Notes: generated from the sequence alone by a model not told the origin. DNA of 64,000 bases from UBA5195 sp034432755 (GCA_034432755.1 DAOUBQ010000101.1:30981-94980); one strand, 5' to 3'. Counted from the stretch's first letter, positions 38,740 through 47,550 are shown. Made by a program: numbers and translations.

Positions 38740-40800
38740 ATGACCCACTCATCATCTGCTACAACGCAAGGCACGTTTAGCCGCGCCATGTTATTTCTCT
38801 TGATTGGCACGCTGGTTGGTCTGTCGCTCGGCGTTGCCCTGCACACAGCCACCTCCGGCGGGTTTGCGCCAATTTATTTATTAGATGTTCCCTCGTGGAT
38901 GCTCGCTTTGCTGGTGGGAACACTGGGCTTTTTTTATGGCCTGCTGGGGTATGATGGCGTCGTTCGCGGCCTGGTTTTTCAGGTCATTGGCACATTGGCA
39001 GGCATCTTGCTGGTGACGGCCATTCGCGCTGCCATGGGACTGACTTTTTTTGACCCGGCCAAATTCGGCTTTCACGAGGGGGCCTGGGTGTTTGGTGCGC
39101 TCACCGGTGCGGTAGCCTTTTTGGCTGGCGTGGGCGCTCTCACCGACTGGTGGAAATGGGCCAAAGGCGAAGAAACGCCCGAACATCACGCCGACCAACC
39201 CGGCTGGCGCAAATATTTTGGCGTTTCACTCGACCATAAAGTGATTGGTATTCAATACACCGTCACTTCGCTCATTTTGCTCAGCGTTGGCGGTTTGTTT
39301 GCGTTGATATTCCGTCTTGAGTTGGCCCAATCGGGCTTGCAAGTGCTCACCGTTCTTACCCCCGACCAGACCACTGCCCTGAATTTATACAATTCCCTCA
39401 TGAGCCTGCATGGCATGGTCATGATTATCTCTATCTTGCTCGGAATTGCGGGTGTTATCAACTACCTCGTCCCGCTTTTGTTGGGCGCGTCAGATATGGC
39501 TTTTCCGCGTATTAACGCCTTTTCGTTCTGGATTGCCGTTCCCGCATCGGTTGTTTTGCTTGGCAGCCTGGGGTTGGGTGGCTTCGATACCGGTTGGACG
39601 GGTTACGCTCCGCTAGCCACGCGCGCGCCCATTGGCATCCAAATGTTTTACCTGGGCGTCTGGCTGGCGGGCTGGTCCTCCATTCTTGGCGCGCTCAACC
39701 TGATTGCAACGGTGTTGCGCCTGAGGGCGCGCGGCATGACCGCTTTCCGAATGCCCATTTTCGTGTGGGCTTCTGTTGCCACATCCATTATCTCTTTGAC
39801 CGCTACGCAGTTAATTGGCCTGTCGTTCCAAATGAGCATGTTTGAGCGCTTATTTGGCATGCCTTTCTTCAACGTCGCCAAAGGTGGCAACCCCATCCTG
39901 TTCCAGCACCTGTTTTGGTTTTATTCGCACCCGGCGGTCTACGTTTTCATCCTGCCTGGCCTGGGCGTTATCTCTGAACTGTTGCCCGTTTTTGTTCGCA
40001 AGCCCTTGTTTGGTTACCGCTGGGTAGCCCTTTCCTCCATTGGCATTGCCCTGGTTGGGTTCCTGGTTTGGGCGCACCACATGTTTACCTCCGGTATGAA
40101 CGAATACCTGCGCGTGCCGTTTATGTATAGCACCTTATTGGTGGCCGTGCCGACCGGAGTCAAATTCTTCTCTTGGGTTGCCACGCTCTGGAAAGGCAAA
40201 ATCGAAACACCCACCCCCATGCTCTTTGTGCTGGGTGGCATTGTGGTCTTTCTTTTGGGGGGACTTTCTGGCCCGCCCAACGCCACTGTTTCCACCGACC
40301 TGCACTTGCACGATACGTACTTTATCGTTGGTCACTTCCACGATACCATGTTTGGAGGCTACATCTTCCCATTCTTCGCGGCCCTGTATTACTGGTTTCC
40401 CAAAGCCACCGGCAAGCGATTGAATGAAACCCTTGGCAAGTGGCACTTCTGGTTAATGACGCCATCTTTCCTCGTTTTGACCCTCTTTATGATGCGCGTT
40501 GGCTTGTTGGGCATGCGCCGACGCATTGCAGATTATGACCCCATGCTTGGTTTTGACCTCTGGCATTTGGCAATGACCGTTGCGGCTTACTTAATTGCCA
40601 TTTCTGTGCTGATTTTCTTCTACAACGTCTATCAGACCTTGCGCAGCCCCGTGGTCGAAACAGGCAATGTTTGGAACTCGCGCTCACCCGAATGGCAGGT
40701 CCCCTCACCCATGCCTGCCCACAATTACGACAAAGAATTTGAGGTCGTTGGCGAACCGTATGATTACGGTCTGCCTGGCTCGGCCTATGTCAAAATGTAA
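38740..40800 (+). CDS. coxA: Cytochrome c oxidase subunit I, A2 type, with N-terminal four-helix extension
   Basis: This is the catalytic heme-copper subunit that reduces O2 and pumps protons. The core begins near residue 150 with FGVSLDHKVIGIQYTVTS. WAHHMFTSG and HDTYFIVGHFHDTMFG carry Cu-B and heme ligands. The K-channel region reads FWFYSHPAVYVFILPG, where Tyr-Ser replaces the glutamate of A1 enzymes, so it is A2 type. About 145 extra N-terminal residues form three to four membrane helices not present in standard subunit I. Total length is 686 residues. Confidence 0.97.
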   Translation: MTHSSSATTQGTFSRAMLFLLIGTLVGLSLGVALHTATSGGFAPIYLLDVPSWMLALLVGTLGFFYGLLGYDGVVRGLVFQVIGTLAGILLVTAIRAAMGLTFFDPAKFGFHEGAWVFGALTGAVAFLAGVGALTDWWKWAKGEETPEHHADQPGWRKYFGVSLDHKVIGIQYTVTSLILLSVGGLFALIFRLELAQSGLQVLTVLTPDQTTALNLYNSLMSLHGMVMIISILLGIAGVINYLVPLLLGASDMAFPRINAFSFWIAVPASVVLLGSLGLGGFDTGWTGYAPLATRAPIGIQMFYLGVWLAGWSSILGALNLIATVLRLRARGMTAFRMPIFVWASVATSIISLTATQLIGLSFQMSMFERLFGMPFFNVAKGGNPILFQHLFWFYSHPAVYVFILPGLGVISELLPVFVRKPLFGYRWVALSSIGIALVGFLVWAHHMFTSGMNEYLRVPFMYSTLLVAVPTGVKFFSWVATLWKGKIETPTPMLFVLGGIVVFLLGGLSGPPNATVSTDLHLHDTYFIVGHFHDTMFGGYIFPFFAALYYWFPKATGKRLNETLGKWHFWLMTPSFLVLTLFMMRVGLLGMRRRIADYDPMLGFDLWHLAMTVAAYLIAISVLIFFYNVYQTLRSPVVETGNVWNSRSPEWQVPSPMPAHNYDKEFEVVGEPYDYGLPGSAYVKM

Positions 40801-40815
40801 CTTGGGAGACAGTCT

Positions 40816-41604
40816 GTGACTCACACATCGCAACATTCCGGTTCGCACGCCTCGAAAGACGCGCTCTTTCAAGGGCTGGTTATCTTCGTCCTGCTGGCCT
40901 TCCTGACCGCAGTTGAGTTCTTCATCGCCATTACCAACGCCTCCGTGTTGCTCATTTCCATTGCAGCATTTCTCAAGGTGAGCCTGGTCGTCTACTACTA
41001 CATGCACGTCTACAAACTTCTGCAAGACGACGACGAACACGACCACAGCAGTTTTGCCTGGAAACTGGCCACCAACCGCATCGGCCTGTGGCTGTTCCTG
41101 CTTTCGGATGCTTTCGTCTTTGGCGGCATGTTCGTGGCGCGCTTCAACCTGCTCGGCTTCACCCGCCCGCACCTCAACCAGGAACTCGGCCTGATTGTCA
41201 CCTCGGCCTTGCTCGTCTCATCGTTCTTTATGAATCGCGGCGAGACGCAGATGGCGCTCGGCGACCGCAAAGGCTTCCTCATCAGCACGAGTATCACATT
41301 GGTATTGGGCTTGGCCTTCCTGCTCGGCGTCGTTTTGGTGGAATGGCCGGAAGCCATCCACGAGGGACTGACGGTTGATGGCAGCGCCGCCGGGGGTATC
41401 TTCTTCCTGATGACCGGCATGCACGCCTTCCACGTTCTCACTGGCCTGATTTTCCTGCTCGTCATTCTGCGCAACGGCTGGCGCGGCCTCTACAGCCCCG
41501 AAAAACATTGGGCGGTTGAAGCTGCAGCAGTCTACTGGCACTTCGTTGATGTGGTCTGGATTTTCTACTACCCCGCCCTGTACCTGATTGGAAAAGCGAT
41601 TTGA
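40816..41604 (+). CDS. coxC: Fused cytochrome c oxidase subunit IV-III
   Basis: A 262-residue membrane protein. Residues about 18-75 match the small prokaryotic subunit IV (FQGLVIFVLLAFLTAVEFFI, then VSLVVYYYMHVYKLL), and residues about 80-262 are subunit III (RIGLWLFLLSDAFVFGGMFV, FLMTGMHAFHVLTGLIF, VYWHFVDVVWIFYYPALYL). The two are normally separate genes; here they are one frame. The GTG start at 40816 has GGGAG upstream. A terminator follows eight bases later. Confidence 0.93.
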   Translation: MTHTSQHSGSHASKDALFQGLVIFVLLAFLTAVEFFIAITNASVLLISIAAFLKVSLVVYYYMHVYKLLQDDDEHDHSSFAWKLATNRIGLWLFLLSDAFVFGGMFVARFNLLGFTRPHLNQELGLIVTSALLVSSFFMNRGETQMALGDRKGFLISTSITLVLGLAFLLGVVLVEWPEAIHEGLTVDGSAAGGIFFLMTGMHAFHVLTGLIFLLVILRNGWRGLYSPEKHWAVEAAAVYWHFVDVVWIFYYPALYLIGKAI

Positions 41605-41611
41605 TGACGTG

Positions 41612-41639
41612 GGGCAAGTCAGAGACTTGCCCTTTTTTT
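41612..41639 (+). terminator. Intrinsic terminator after coxC
   Basis: GGGCAAGTC-AGA-GACTTGCCC is followed by seven T. Confidence 0.95.
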
Positions 41640-41646
41640 GAACATT

Positions 41647-42174
41647 ATGAGACAACAAATCCTTTGGCGTATCCTGCTCTGGTTGGTAATTGGAATTGTA
41701 ATAGCCATCGCTCTGAACGAAGGCAGCTTTATCTTCCTGCGCAGCGAAGCCGGGCGTGCCCCACGCACCATCGAATTGCTCATCCCGGCGGGGACGGCAG
41801 AGCAGATGGCGCAGGGTCACGCCAGCCCTGAAATCCCAACCGATATGGTTTTCGTCATTGGTGATACGCTGGTGGTGCGCAACGAAGATTCCGCTGACCA
41901 CCGTCTGGGTCCGCTCTTCGTCCCCGCTGGCACTTCGGCCAGTCTCAAACTCGACCAGGCCGAAAACTTCATCTTCGAGTGTTCTTTCCAACCCTCCAAC
42001 TACTTTGGCCTCGACGTGCGTGAACCCGTCACCTGGGAAACGCGCATCTACGGCATTTTGTTTGCGGGCGTGCCGCTCGGCTCGCTCCTGGCGCTTTACA
42101 GTTTCATCCTCTGGCCGCTTCGTTCCCCCTCTCCCACTGAGCGAGGAGACGGGGAAAGCACCGCAGTGAGGTAA
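41647..42174 (+). CDS. Cupredoxin-like membrane protein of the oxidase cluster
   Basis: A 175-residue protein with an N-terminal membrane helix (about 8-27), an extracytoplasmic beta-rich domain of about 100 residues, and a C-terminal helix (about 140-160). The domain pattern PTDMVFVIGDTLVVRNEDSA, then HRLGPLFVPAG and FECSFQPSN, resembles cupredoxins, with a His and a later Cys but no clear Met ligand. It sits between coxC and SURF1, so a part in copper delivery or oxidase assembly is likely but unproven. The ATG follows the terminator directly; its own promoter is not evident. Confidence 0.6.
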   Translation: MRQQILWRILLWLVIGIVIAIALNEGSFIFLRSEAGRAPRTIELLIPAGTAEQMAQGHASPEIPTDMVFVIGDTLVVRNEDSADHRLGPLFVPAGTSASLKLDQAENFIFECSFQPSNYFGLDVREPVTWETRIYGILFAGVPLGSLLALYSFILWPLRSPSPTERGDGESTAVR

Positions 42175-42177
42175 GGG

Positions 42178-42927
42178 ATGAAACTGTTCCTCACCATGTT
42201 CAAACGTCAGTGGATTCTCACCACCCTGCTGGTCATTCTCGGCGCAGCGCTCTGCGTGCGGCTCGGAATCTGGCAGCTCGACCGATTGGAGCAACGCCGC
42301 GCCTTCAACGCACACTATCTGGAGATGACCGCCCTGCCTCCGCTGCAACTCGATGCCGCGCCCCAGGCCGACCTGACCACCATGGAATACCGCGCCGTCA
42401 CCGTTACCGGCGCTTTCGATTTTGACAATCAGGTTGCCCTGCGCAACCGCTATTACGGCAGCGAATATGGCTATCACCTGCTCACACCTCTCCTGCTATC
42501 TGATGGAACGGCCATACTCGTCGAGCGCGGCTGGATTCCCGCCCAAGGCAACGCCACGCCTGCCGACTGGCGCAAATATGACCAGCCGGGCGAGCAAACC
42601 ATCAGCGGAATCATTCGATTAGGTCAAACCAAACCCGACCTCGGCGGGGTGCCGGACCCGGAACTGGCAGAAGGGCAAACCCGTCTCGATTTCTGGAATA
42701 TCGTCAACCTGGAGCGAATCGCCCTCCAAACACCCTACCCGCTGCTGCCGGTTTTCATCCAACCCAATCCCGATGACGCCCGCGTCGCCCCGCCCTATCC
42801 CTACCAGCCCCAAATCGAAATGACCGAAGGCCCGCACTTTGGTTATGCCCTGCAATGGTTCACCTTTGCGTCCATCTTATTCTTTGGCTACCCCTTTTAT
42901 CTGCGTAAAAACATAACGCACTCTTAA
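42178..42927 (+). CDS. SURF1 family oxidase assembly protein
   Basis: A 249-residue assembly factor for heme insertion into cytochrome oxidase. It has the family topology of two membrane helices (about 12-30 and 225-243) around an extracytoplasmic domain, with LGIWQLDRLEQRRAFN, YRAVTVTGAFD, LVERGWIPAQG and GPHFGYALQWFTFA as signatures. GAGG lies before the ATG. It is three bases downstream of the cupredoxin-like gene, with the CtaA/CtaB fusion next. Confidence 0.95.
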   Translation: MKLFLTMFKRQWILTTLLVILGAALCVRLGIWQLDRLEQRRAFNAHYLEMTALPPLQLDAAPQADLTTMEYRAVTVTGAFDFDNQVALRNRYYGSEYGYHLLTPLLLSDGTAILVERGWIPAQGNATPADWRKYDQPGEQTISGIIRLGQTKPDLGGVPDPELAEGQTRLDFWNIVNLERIALQTPYPLLPVFIQPNPDDARVAPPYPYQPQIEMTEGPHFGYALQWFTFASILFFGYPFYLRKNITHS

Positions 42928-42944
42928 GCCTGCCAGGAGCAACC

Positions 42945-44261
42945 ATGAAATTCTCCCTCTCCACCTCCTTTGCTAAACTGACCCTCTTCACCCTGCTGGC
43001 CGTCGTCCTGCTGACCGCCGGCGGGCGGATGTTGGCACTGGCCGCTCCTGGCGCCGATTGCCCTGCCTGGCCGCTCTGCCTGCCCGCTAACATCTCCAGC
43101 CTCGAACAGGTGCTACATCGTCTTTCCGCCGGATTTGCATCTATCCTGATGCTGTCCCTGCTCTTCCACGCCTGGCGAACGCAACGTGACCATCGCCTTT
43201 TGCTGCCGCTCACCACCGTCACCGTCACCCTGTTCTTTGCCCAGGCCTTCGTCGGCGCCATTCTCGTCACGCGCAACTTCCCGCTTGATTTACAGGTCAT
43301 GCACTCGCTGACCGCCTTCGCGGTTTGGATTGCGTTGGGCGCGTTGACCATCACCGCCGGGGTCTATGCCCGCGACGCGGTTGCTTTCCCCCCGCTGGAT
43401 GTACGCCAGCGTCTGAAAGATTTCCTCATCCTGACCAAGCCGATTATCGTTGGCCTGCTGTTGGTGACGACTTTCGCCGGGATGGTGGCAGGGGCCAAAG
43501 CATGGCCATCCTTCTCGCTAGCCTTTTGGACTCTGTTGGGTGGCGCGCTGGCGGCGGGCGGCTCTGGGGCGATTAATCAGTACATTGACCGCGACCTCGA
43601 CAAAAACATGCAGCGCACCGCCAAACGCCCGCTGGCCGCCGGGCGCATGACCCCCGCCGAGGGACTGTCGTTTGGGCTGGGACTGTCCGTTGTCAGTTTT
43701 TACATCCTGGCCGGTTACGTCAATTTGCTGGCAGCCTTCTTGTCGCTGGCCGGGATTCTCTACTACGTTGTGTTGTACTCGATGCTCTTGAAAAAAGCCA
43801 CCGTCCAGAACATCGTCATCGGCGGCGGGGCGGGCGCCATTCCGCCGCTGGTCGGCTGGGCGGCGGCCACCGGTTCGCTCTCCATCCCGGCCCTCATCCT
43901 GTTCCTGATTATCTTCATGTGGACCCCGCCCCATTTCTGGGCGCTGGCAATTGTGCGCCGCAAGGACTACGAAAAAGCGGGCGTGCCAATGCTGCCGGTC
44001 ATCCGCGGCGAGGTCGAAACCCGCAAACAAGTCCTCATTTACACTGTCGAACTCGTCGCCGTCACCTTCCTGTTGCCGCTCATTGGCTACACTGGCGTGG
44101 TGTATCTGCTCGCGGCCACCCTGCTGGGCGGAATTTTGCTCTACTACGCCTGGCGAGTCTACAAAACCGAGGGCAACAAAGTCGCCTGGATGATGTACCG
44201 CTACTCCAGCATGTATCTGATGTTTCTGTTCCTCGCGCTGATGGTAGACGCGCTGGTATAA
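42945..44261 (+). CDS. Half-CtaA / CtaB fusion (heme A/O biosynthesis)
   Basis: A 438-residue membrane protein. Residues 1-145 form four helices resembling one half of heme A synthase, with histidines in EQVLHRLSAGFAS and LQVMHSLTAFAVW and the cysteine pair DCPAWPLCLP. Residues about 155-438 are protoheme IX farnesyltransferase (CtaB), with NQYIDRDLDKNMQRT-(A)-KRPL (the Asp-rich prenyl site), NIVIGGGAGAIPPLVGW and WTPPHFWALAI. CtaB makes heme O from heme B. Whether the half-CtaA part oxidises it to heme A is unknown, as normal CtaA has eight helices. A terminator follows. Confidence 0.9.
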   Translation: MKFSLSTSFAKLTLFTLLAVVLLTAGGRMLALAAPGADCPAWPLCLPANISSLEQVLHRLSAGFASILMLSLLFHAWRTQRDHRLLLPLTTVTVTLFFAQAFVGAILVTRNFPLDLQVMHSLTAFAVWIALGALTITAGVYARDAVAFPPLDVRQRLKDFLILTKPIIVGLLLVTTFAGMVAGAKAWPSFSLAFWTLLGGALAAGGSGAINQYIDRDLDKNMQRTAKRPLAAGRMTPAEGLSFGLGLSVVSFYILAGYVNLLAAFLSLAGILYYVVLYSMLLKKATVQNIVIGGGAGAIPPLVGWAAATGSLSIPALILFLIIFMWTPPHFWALAIVRRKDYEKAGVPMLPVIRGEVETRKQVLIYTVELVAVTFLLPLIGYTGVVYLLAATLLGGILLYYAWRVYKTEGNKVAWMMYRYSSMYLMFLFLALMVDALV

Positions 44262-44289
44262 CCTGTGACCAATTCATCACACCCAACCG

Positions 44290-44320
44290 CCCCGCGCATT
44301 TTCACAAGGCGCGGGGCTTT
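44290..44320 (+). terminator. Terminator after the CtaA/CtaB fusion
   Basis: CCCCGCGC pairs with GCGCGGGG over an 11-base loop, followed by CTTTCAT. The T-run is short. Confidence 0.7.
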
Positions 44321-44431
44321 CATATCGCATATAATCTCATACATGTTCCCTTCATCATCCTTAACAAAGTGTAGTCTCCATTGCTGCAGGGCGCGCGCTT
44401 TGCTCCACCGGTCAAACAAAGGCAATCAAGA

Positions 44432-45652
44432 ATGATGGACACTTACTTCGCCGTCACCGCTCCCGGCGTCGAATCAATCACGGCACTCGAACTCACCCGT
44501 CTCGGACTCATCCCCGCTGAGGCCCTGCCTGTTGTTAAATCGGCAGACTCTCCCCCTGAATCACTCATCACTCCTCACGCCTCAGATTTCCTGCACTTCA
44601 AAGGTGGCCTTGAGGCTCTCTACCGTGCCAACCTGCATCTTCGCACCGCCTCGCGCATCCTCGTCCGGTTGGGCATGCCCTTCATGGCGCGGACTTTCTC
44701 TGAACTGGTCGAAAAAGCCTCGCGGCTGCCTTGGGAACGCTTCCTGACCCCCGGCCAGCCCCTCGCCCTGCGCGTCACCTGTCATAAATCGAAACTTTAC
44801 CACTCCGAAGCAGTGGCCGAAAGGCTATTAACCGCCCTCGAAACCCGGCTGGGCAAACCTTCTCCCCGCCTGAAGCCATCCGATGACAATGACTCCCCTC
44901 TCCCTACGGGAGAGGGAGTAGGGGTGAGGGCCAACCCGCCCCAACTCATCCTCGCCCGCCTGGTGGATGACAAATGCACCGTCAGCGTTGATTCCTCTGG
45001 CGAACTGCTCCACCGGCGCGGATACCGCCTGGCCGCCGCCAAAGCCCCCCTGCGTGAAACGCTGGCCGCCGCCATGCTGTTTGCTTCCGGCTGGGACGCC
45101 CAATCTCCGCTGATAGACCCGTTCTGCGGCTCTGGCACCATCCCCATCGAAGCCGCGCTGATGGCACTCGGTATTCCTCCGGGAATGAAGCGGCGCTTTG
45201 CGTTTATGGATTGGCCCAATTTCGACCGTGCTTTGTGGGAGTCGCTCGTCTTGAATCACCCATCAGCAACCAACCCGCCGCCCATTCTCGCCTCCGACCG
45301 CGATGCCGGCGCAGTCCACATGGCGCAGGAAAACGCCCGCCGGGCGGGCGTCCATCATCTTATCCAGTTTGAGACTCAGGCTGTTTCGGCAATTCATCCT
45401 CCGGCCCGCAAAGGCTGGGTTGTGACCAACCCTCCCTACGGCGTGCGCGTCAGCGAAGGCAAGGATTTGCGCAACCTGTATGCCCAATTCGGCAATATCT
45501 TGCGCGCGAAATGCCCTGGCTGGCGCGTAGCCATTTTATCAAGCGAGGAATTTCTGCTTGGTCACGCCAGGCTGAAACTAGAGCCTGCCCTGACCTTCAA
45601 TAACGGTGGACTGCGTGTTAGACTCGGCTGCGGTGAAGTGCCTCGTGCCTGA
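44432..45652 (+). CDS. THUMP-domain class I RNA methyltransferase (RlmL/YpsC-like)
   Basis: A 406-residue S-adenosylmethionine-dependent RNA methyltransferase. The N-terminal THUMP part spans about 1-180 (YFAVTAPGVESITALEL, PWERFLTPGQPLALRVTCHK). The Rossmann part has HRRGYRLAAAKAPLRETLAA, SAM-binding DPFCGSGTIPIEAA and the catalytic NPPYGVRV (N6- or N2-guanine type). Between the parts, residues about 155-167 (SPLPTGEGVGVRA) are encoded by a palindromic element rather than by ancestral sequence. The target RNA, probably 23S rRNA, is inferred from the family. The ATG at 44432 is chosen by homology. Confidence 0.9.
   Translation: MMDTYFAVTAPGVESITALELTRLGLIPAEALPVVKSADSPPESLITPHASDFLHFKGGLEALYRANLHLRTASRILVRLGMPFMARTFSELVEKASRLPWERFLTPGQPLALRVTCHKSKLYHSEAVAERLLTALETRLGKPSPRLKPSDDNDSPLPTGEGVGVRANPPQLILARLVDDKCTVSVDSSGELLHRRGYRLAAAKAPLRETLAAAMLFASGWDAQSPLIDPFCGSGTIPIEAALMALGIPPGMKRRFAFMDWPNFDRALWESLVLNHPSATNPPPILASDRDAGAVHMAQENARRAGVHHLIQFETQAVSAIHPPARKGWVVTNPPYGVRVSEGKDLRNLYAQFGNILRAKCPGWRVAILSSEEFLLGHARLKLEPALTFNNGGLRVRLGCGEVPRA
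44895..44930 (+). repeat. Palindromic element embedded in coding sequence
   Basis: CCCTCTCCC (44896-44904) and GGGAGAGGG (44908-44916) flank TAC, followed by AGTAGGGGTGAGGG. This is the common CCCTCTCCC / GGGTGAGGG extragenic palindrome, here inserted in frame in the methyltransferase gene between its two domains. Confidence 0.8.
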
Positions 45653-45746
45653 TTGCGACTTGGCGCTCAAAAACCACAACTCGAACGCAGAAAACGCGGA
45701 TTTCCCGCAAGATAAGGCGTGGCACACCCTCCCCAATTTCTCTTTT

Positions 45747-47027
45747 ATGTTCAACAAACTCCGTCACTTCATCCGCCGCTTCATCACCGGCGGCGACTGG
45801 GCCAATCGCCTGCCTTTAGAGTCGCGCCGCAACCTGTACCGCTACTGGTTCGATGGCCTGTTTGCCGCCGCCAGCGACACCGTCCCGATTAACTATCTGA
45901 CCCTATACCTGCTCGCCGTCGGCGCAACTGGGGCGCAAGTGGGGTGGTTCAGCGCGCTTTCCAGCCTGGCAGCGGCGCTTGCTTTGCTTCCGGGCGCTTT
46001 TATCGTCGAGAAATATGGCCGCCGCAAGGATTTCACAGTCATTTTTGGCGGCCTGTTGGCGCGTATGATGCTGATGTTGATGGCGCTGGCGCCCCTGCCC
46101 CTGTCTGGCCAGCCACTCGTCTGGCTGGTCATCACGCTGGGAGTCATTCGCAGCGTGGCGGGCAACCTGGCCTACCCGGCCTGGATGTCGTTGACCGGTG
46201 ACATCGTGCCAATGGAAGGGCGCGGTCGTTATTTTGGCTCGCGCAACTTTGTGATGGTGGTAGCCGGTATCGTGGTGACGTACCTGATGGGTGAGTTCAT
46301 CACCCGGGTTGGGTCGCCGCAGGGCTACCAGTTGGCGTTGGGCCTTTCGTTCCTGACTGGAATGGTATCCACGTATTTTTTCTGGCGAATCCAAGATTCA
46401 GCGGGGGAACAGCCCGTTCAAAGCGAGATGAAACTCTCTTTAACGGAAGTCTGGCAGGATTTTCGCTCCTCCCCTTTATTCCTGCAATTTTGTATTGCCA
46501 TGGCGGTCTGGAATCTCTCCCTTAACATCGCCGGGCCGTTTTTCAACGTATATATGGCCCAAGATTTGGGGTTTACGGCGGCCATGATTGGGTTGTCCGC
46601 GATTGTTGCCAACATAACCAGGGTGCTGACCCAGCGCAAAATGGGCGAACTGGCCGATCGCTGGGGGCCAGGACGCATGCAAATGGTCAGCATGTTTCTG
46701 GTGCCAATTTTGCCCATCCTGTGGATTTTTGCCAGCCAATTGTGGCATGTCTTGGTTATCAACTCGTTGGCTGGGGTGTTTTGGGGGGCGTTCGAACTGG
46801 CTTCGTTCAATTTCCTGCTGGTCTTTATGCCTGAAAACCGGCGGGCGCGTTACTCGGCCATTTTTCAGGTGGTGGTGACGGTTTCGCTGGCGGGCGGCGC
46901 GGCTCTGGGCAGCGCCTTGCTTGAATCGGCCTGGGGCTATGACTGGGTCTTCATCCTTTCGGCCATTGGACGCTTTACGGCGGCCTTTCTGTTCTTGTCG
47001 CTGATGCGCAAAGTGCCAGGCGGTTAA
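45747..47027 (+). CDS. Major facilitator superfamily transporter
   Basis: A 426-residue protein with about 12 membrane helices. The loop 2-3 motif appears as VEKYGRRKDFTVIFGG and is echoed in the second half by KMGELADRWGPGRMQMVS. DIVPMEGRGRYFGSRNFVMV is typical of a subgroup of uncharacterised MFS carriers. The substrate cannot be inferred. The ATG at 45747 is chosen because the helical core follows; earlier in-frame codons lack a plausible signal. No clear ribosome-binding site is seen. Confidence 0.85.
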   Translation: MFNKLRHFIRRFITGGDWANRLPLESRRNLYRYWFDGLFAAASDTVPINYLTLYLLAVGATGAQVGWFSALSSLAAALALLPGAFIVEKYGRRKDFTVIFGGLLARMMLMLMALAPLPLSGQPLVWLVITLGVIRSVAGNLAYPAWMSLTGDIVPMEGRGRYFGSRNFVMVVAGIVVTYLMGEFITRVGSPQGYQLALGLSFLTGMVSTYFFWRIQDSAGEQPVQSEMKLSLTEVWQDFRSSPLFLQFCIAMAVWNLSLNIAGPFFNVYMAQDLGFTAAMIGLSAIVANITRVLTQRKMGELADRWGPGRMQMVSMFLVPILPILWIFASQLWHVLVINSLAGVFWGAFELASFNFLLVFMPENRRARYSAIFQVVVTVSLAGGAALGSALLESAWGYDWVFILSAIGRFTAAFLFLSLMRKVPGG

Positions 47028-47075
47028 TGTTGGAAAGAACGTCTCAAAGGTTTTTGGTAACCGTTTTGGACAGTG

Positions 47076-47405
47076 TTAATCGTGTTCTGGCTCTTGCCAG
47101 TAAGAGAACAACTCGCCGATGGATTGGTGCGTGGCGTTGCGCCAGATGGCCTTGCCGAAAATCTTTGCGACTGGCAGAACGGTTAGGTGTGATGGACGCT
47201 CCTCTGGCGGCGGGACGGTATCGGTGGTGACGATTTCTACGATTTGCGGAATCCGCGCCAGTTGCTCCGGTGCTTTGGCTGTGAAAACTCCGTGCGTGCA
47301 AATAGGGATGATTTCCTCCACGCCGTTTTCAGCCAGCGTTTTGCGGACCTCGAAGACCGCGCCGCCGGTGGCAATTTCATCGTCATAAATAAGAATGCTT
47401 GCTTG
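47076..47405 (-). pseudogene. prs: 3' remnant of ribose-phosphate pyrophosphokinase
   Basis: The last ~110 codons of a Prs-like gene: LIYDDEIATGGAVFEVRKTL is the PRPP-binding loop with the family's acidic pair, followed by IIPICTHGVFTAKAPEQL and VEIVTTDTVPPPE. The frame ends properly at 47076. About 200 upstream codons, including the ATP-binding N-terminal half, are absent: the frame continues past 47405 into unrelated sequence without a start. It is convergent with the MFS gene and lies next to lgt. It is most likely a gene fragment left by deletion. Confidence 0.75.
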
Positions 47406-47515
47406 CAAAATCTTATCGTGACTGCAAGCGGGTTGCCTGTTTCTCGCGGAACGAATCTTGCGCTACGCTTTGATTGTAGCAAAGACGAGAGTCCGCAACA
47501 ATTCATTGAGACGGT

Positions 47516-47521
47516 TATAAT
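47516..47521 (+). promoter_or_regulatory. -10 box of lgt
   Basis: A perfect TATAAT lies 30 bases before the lgt TTG start codon; the -35 region is poorly conserved. Confidence 0.45.
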
Positions 47522-47550
47522 TTGCCCAGTTTCACAATGGAGGTGAAATT

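Noticed and set aside
41218..42477. 419-codon open frame antisense to coxC, the cupredoxin-like gene and SURF1
   Set aside because: Spans three supported genes on the other strand and has no ribosome-binding site or domain.
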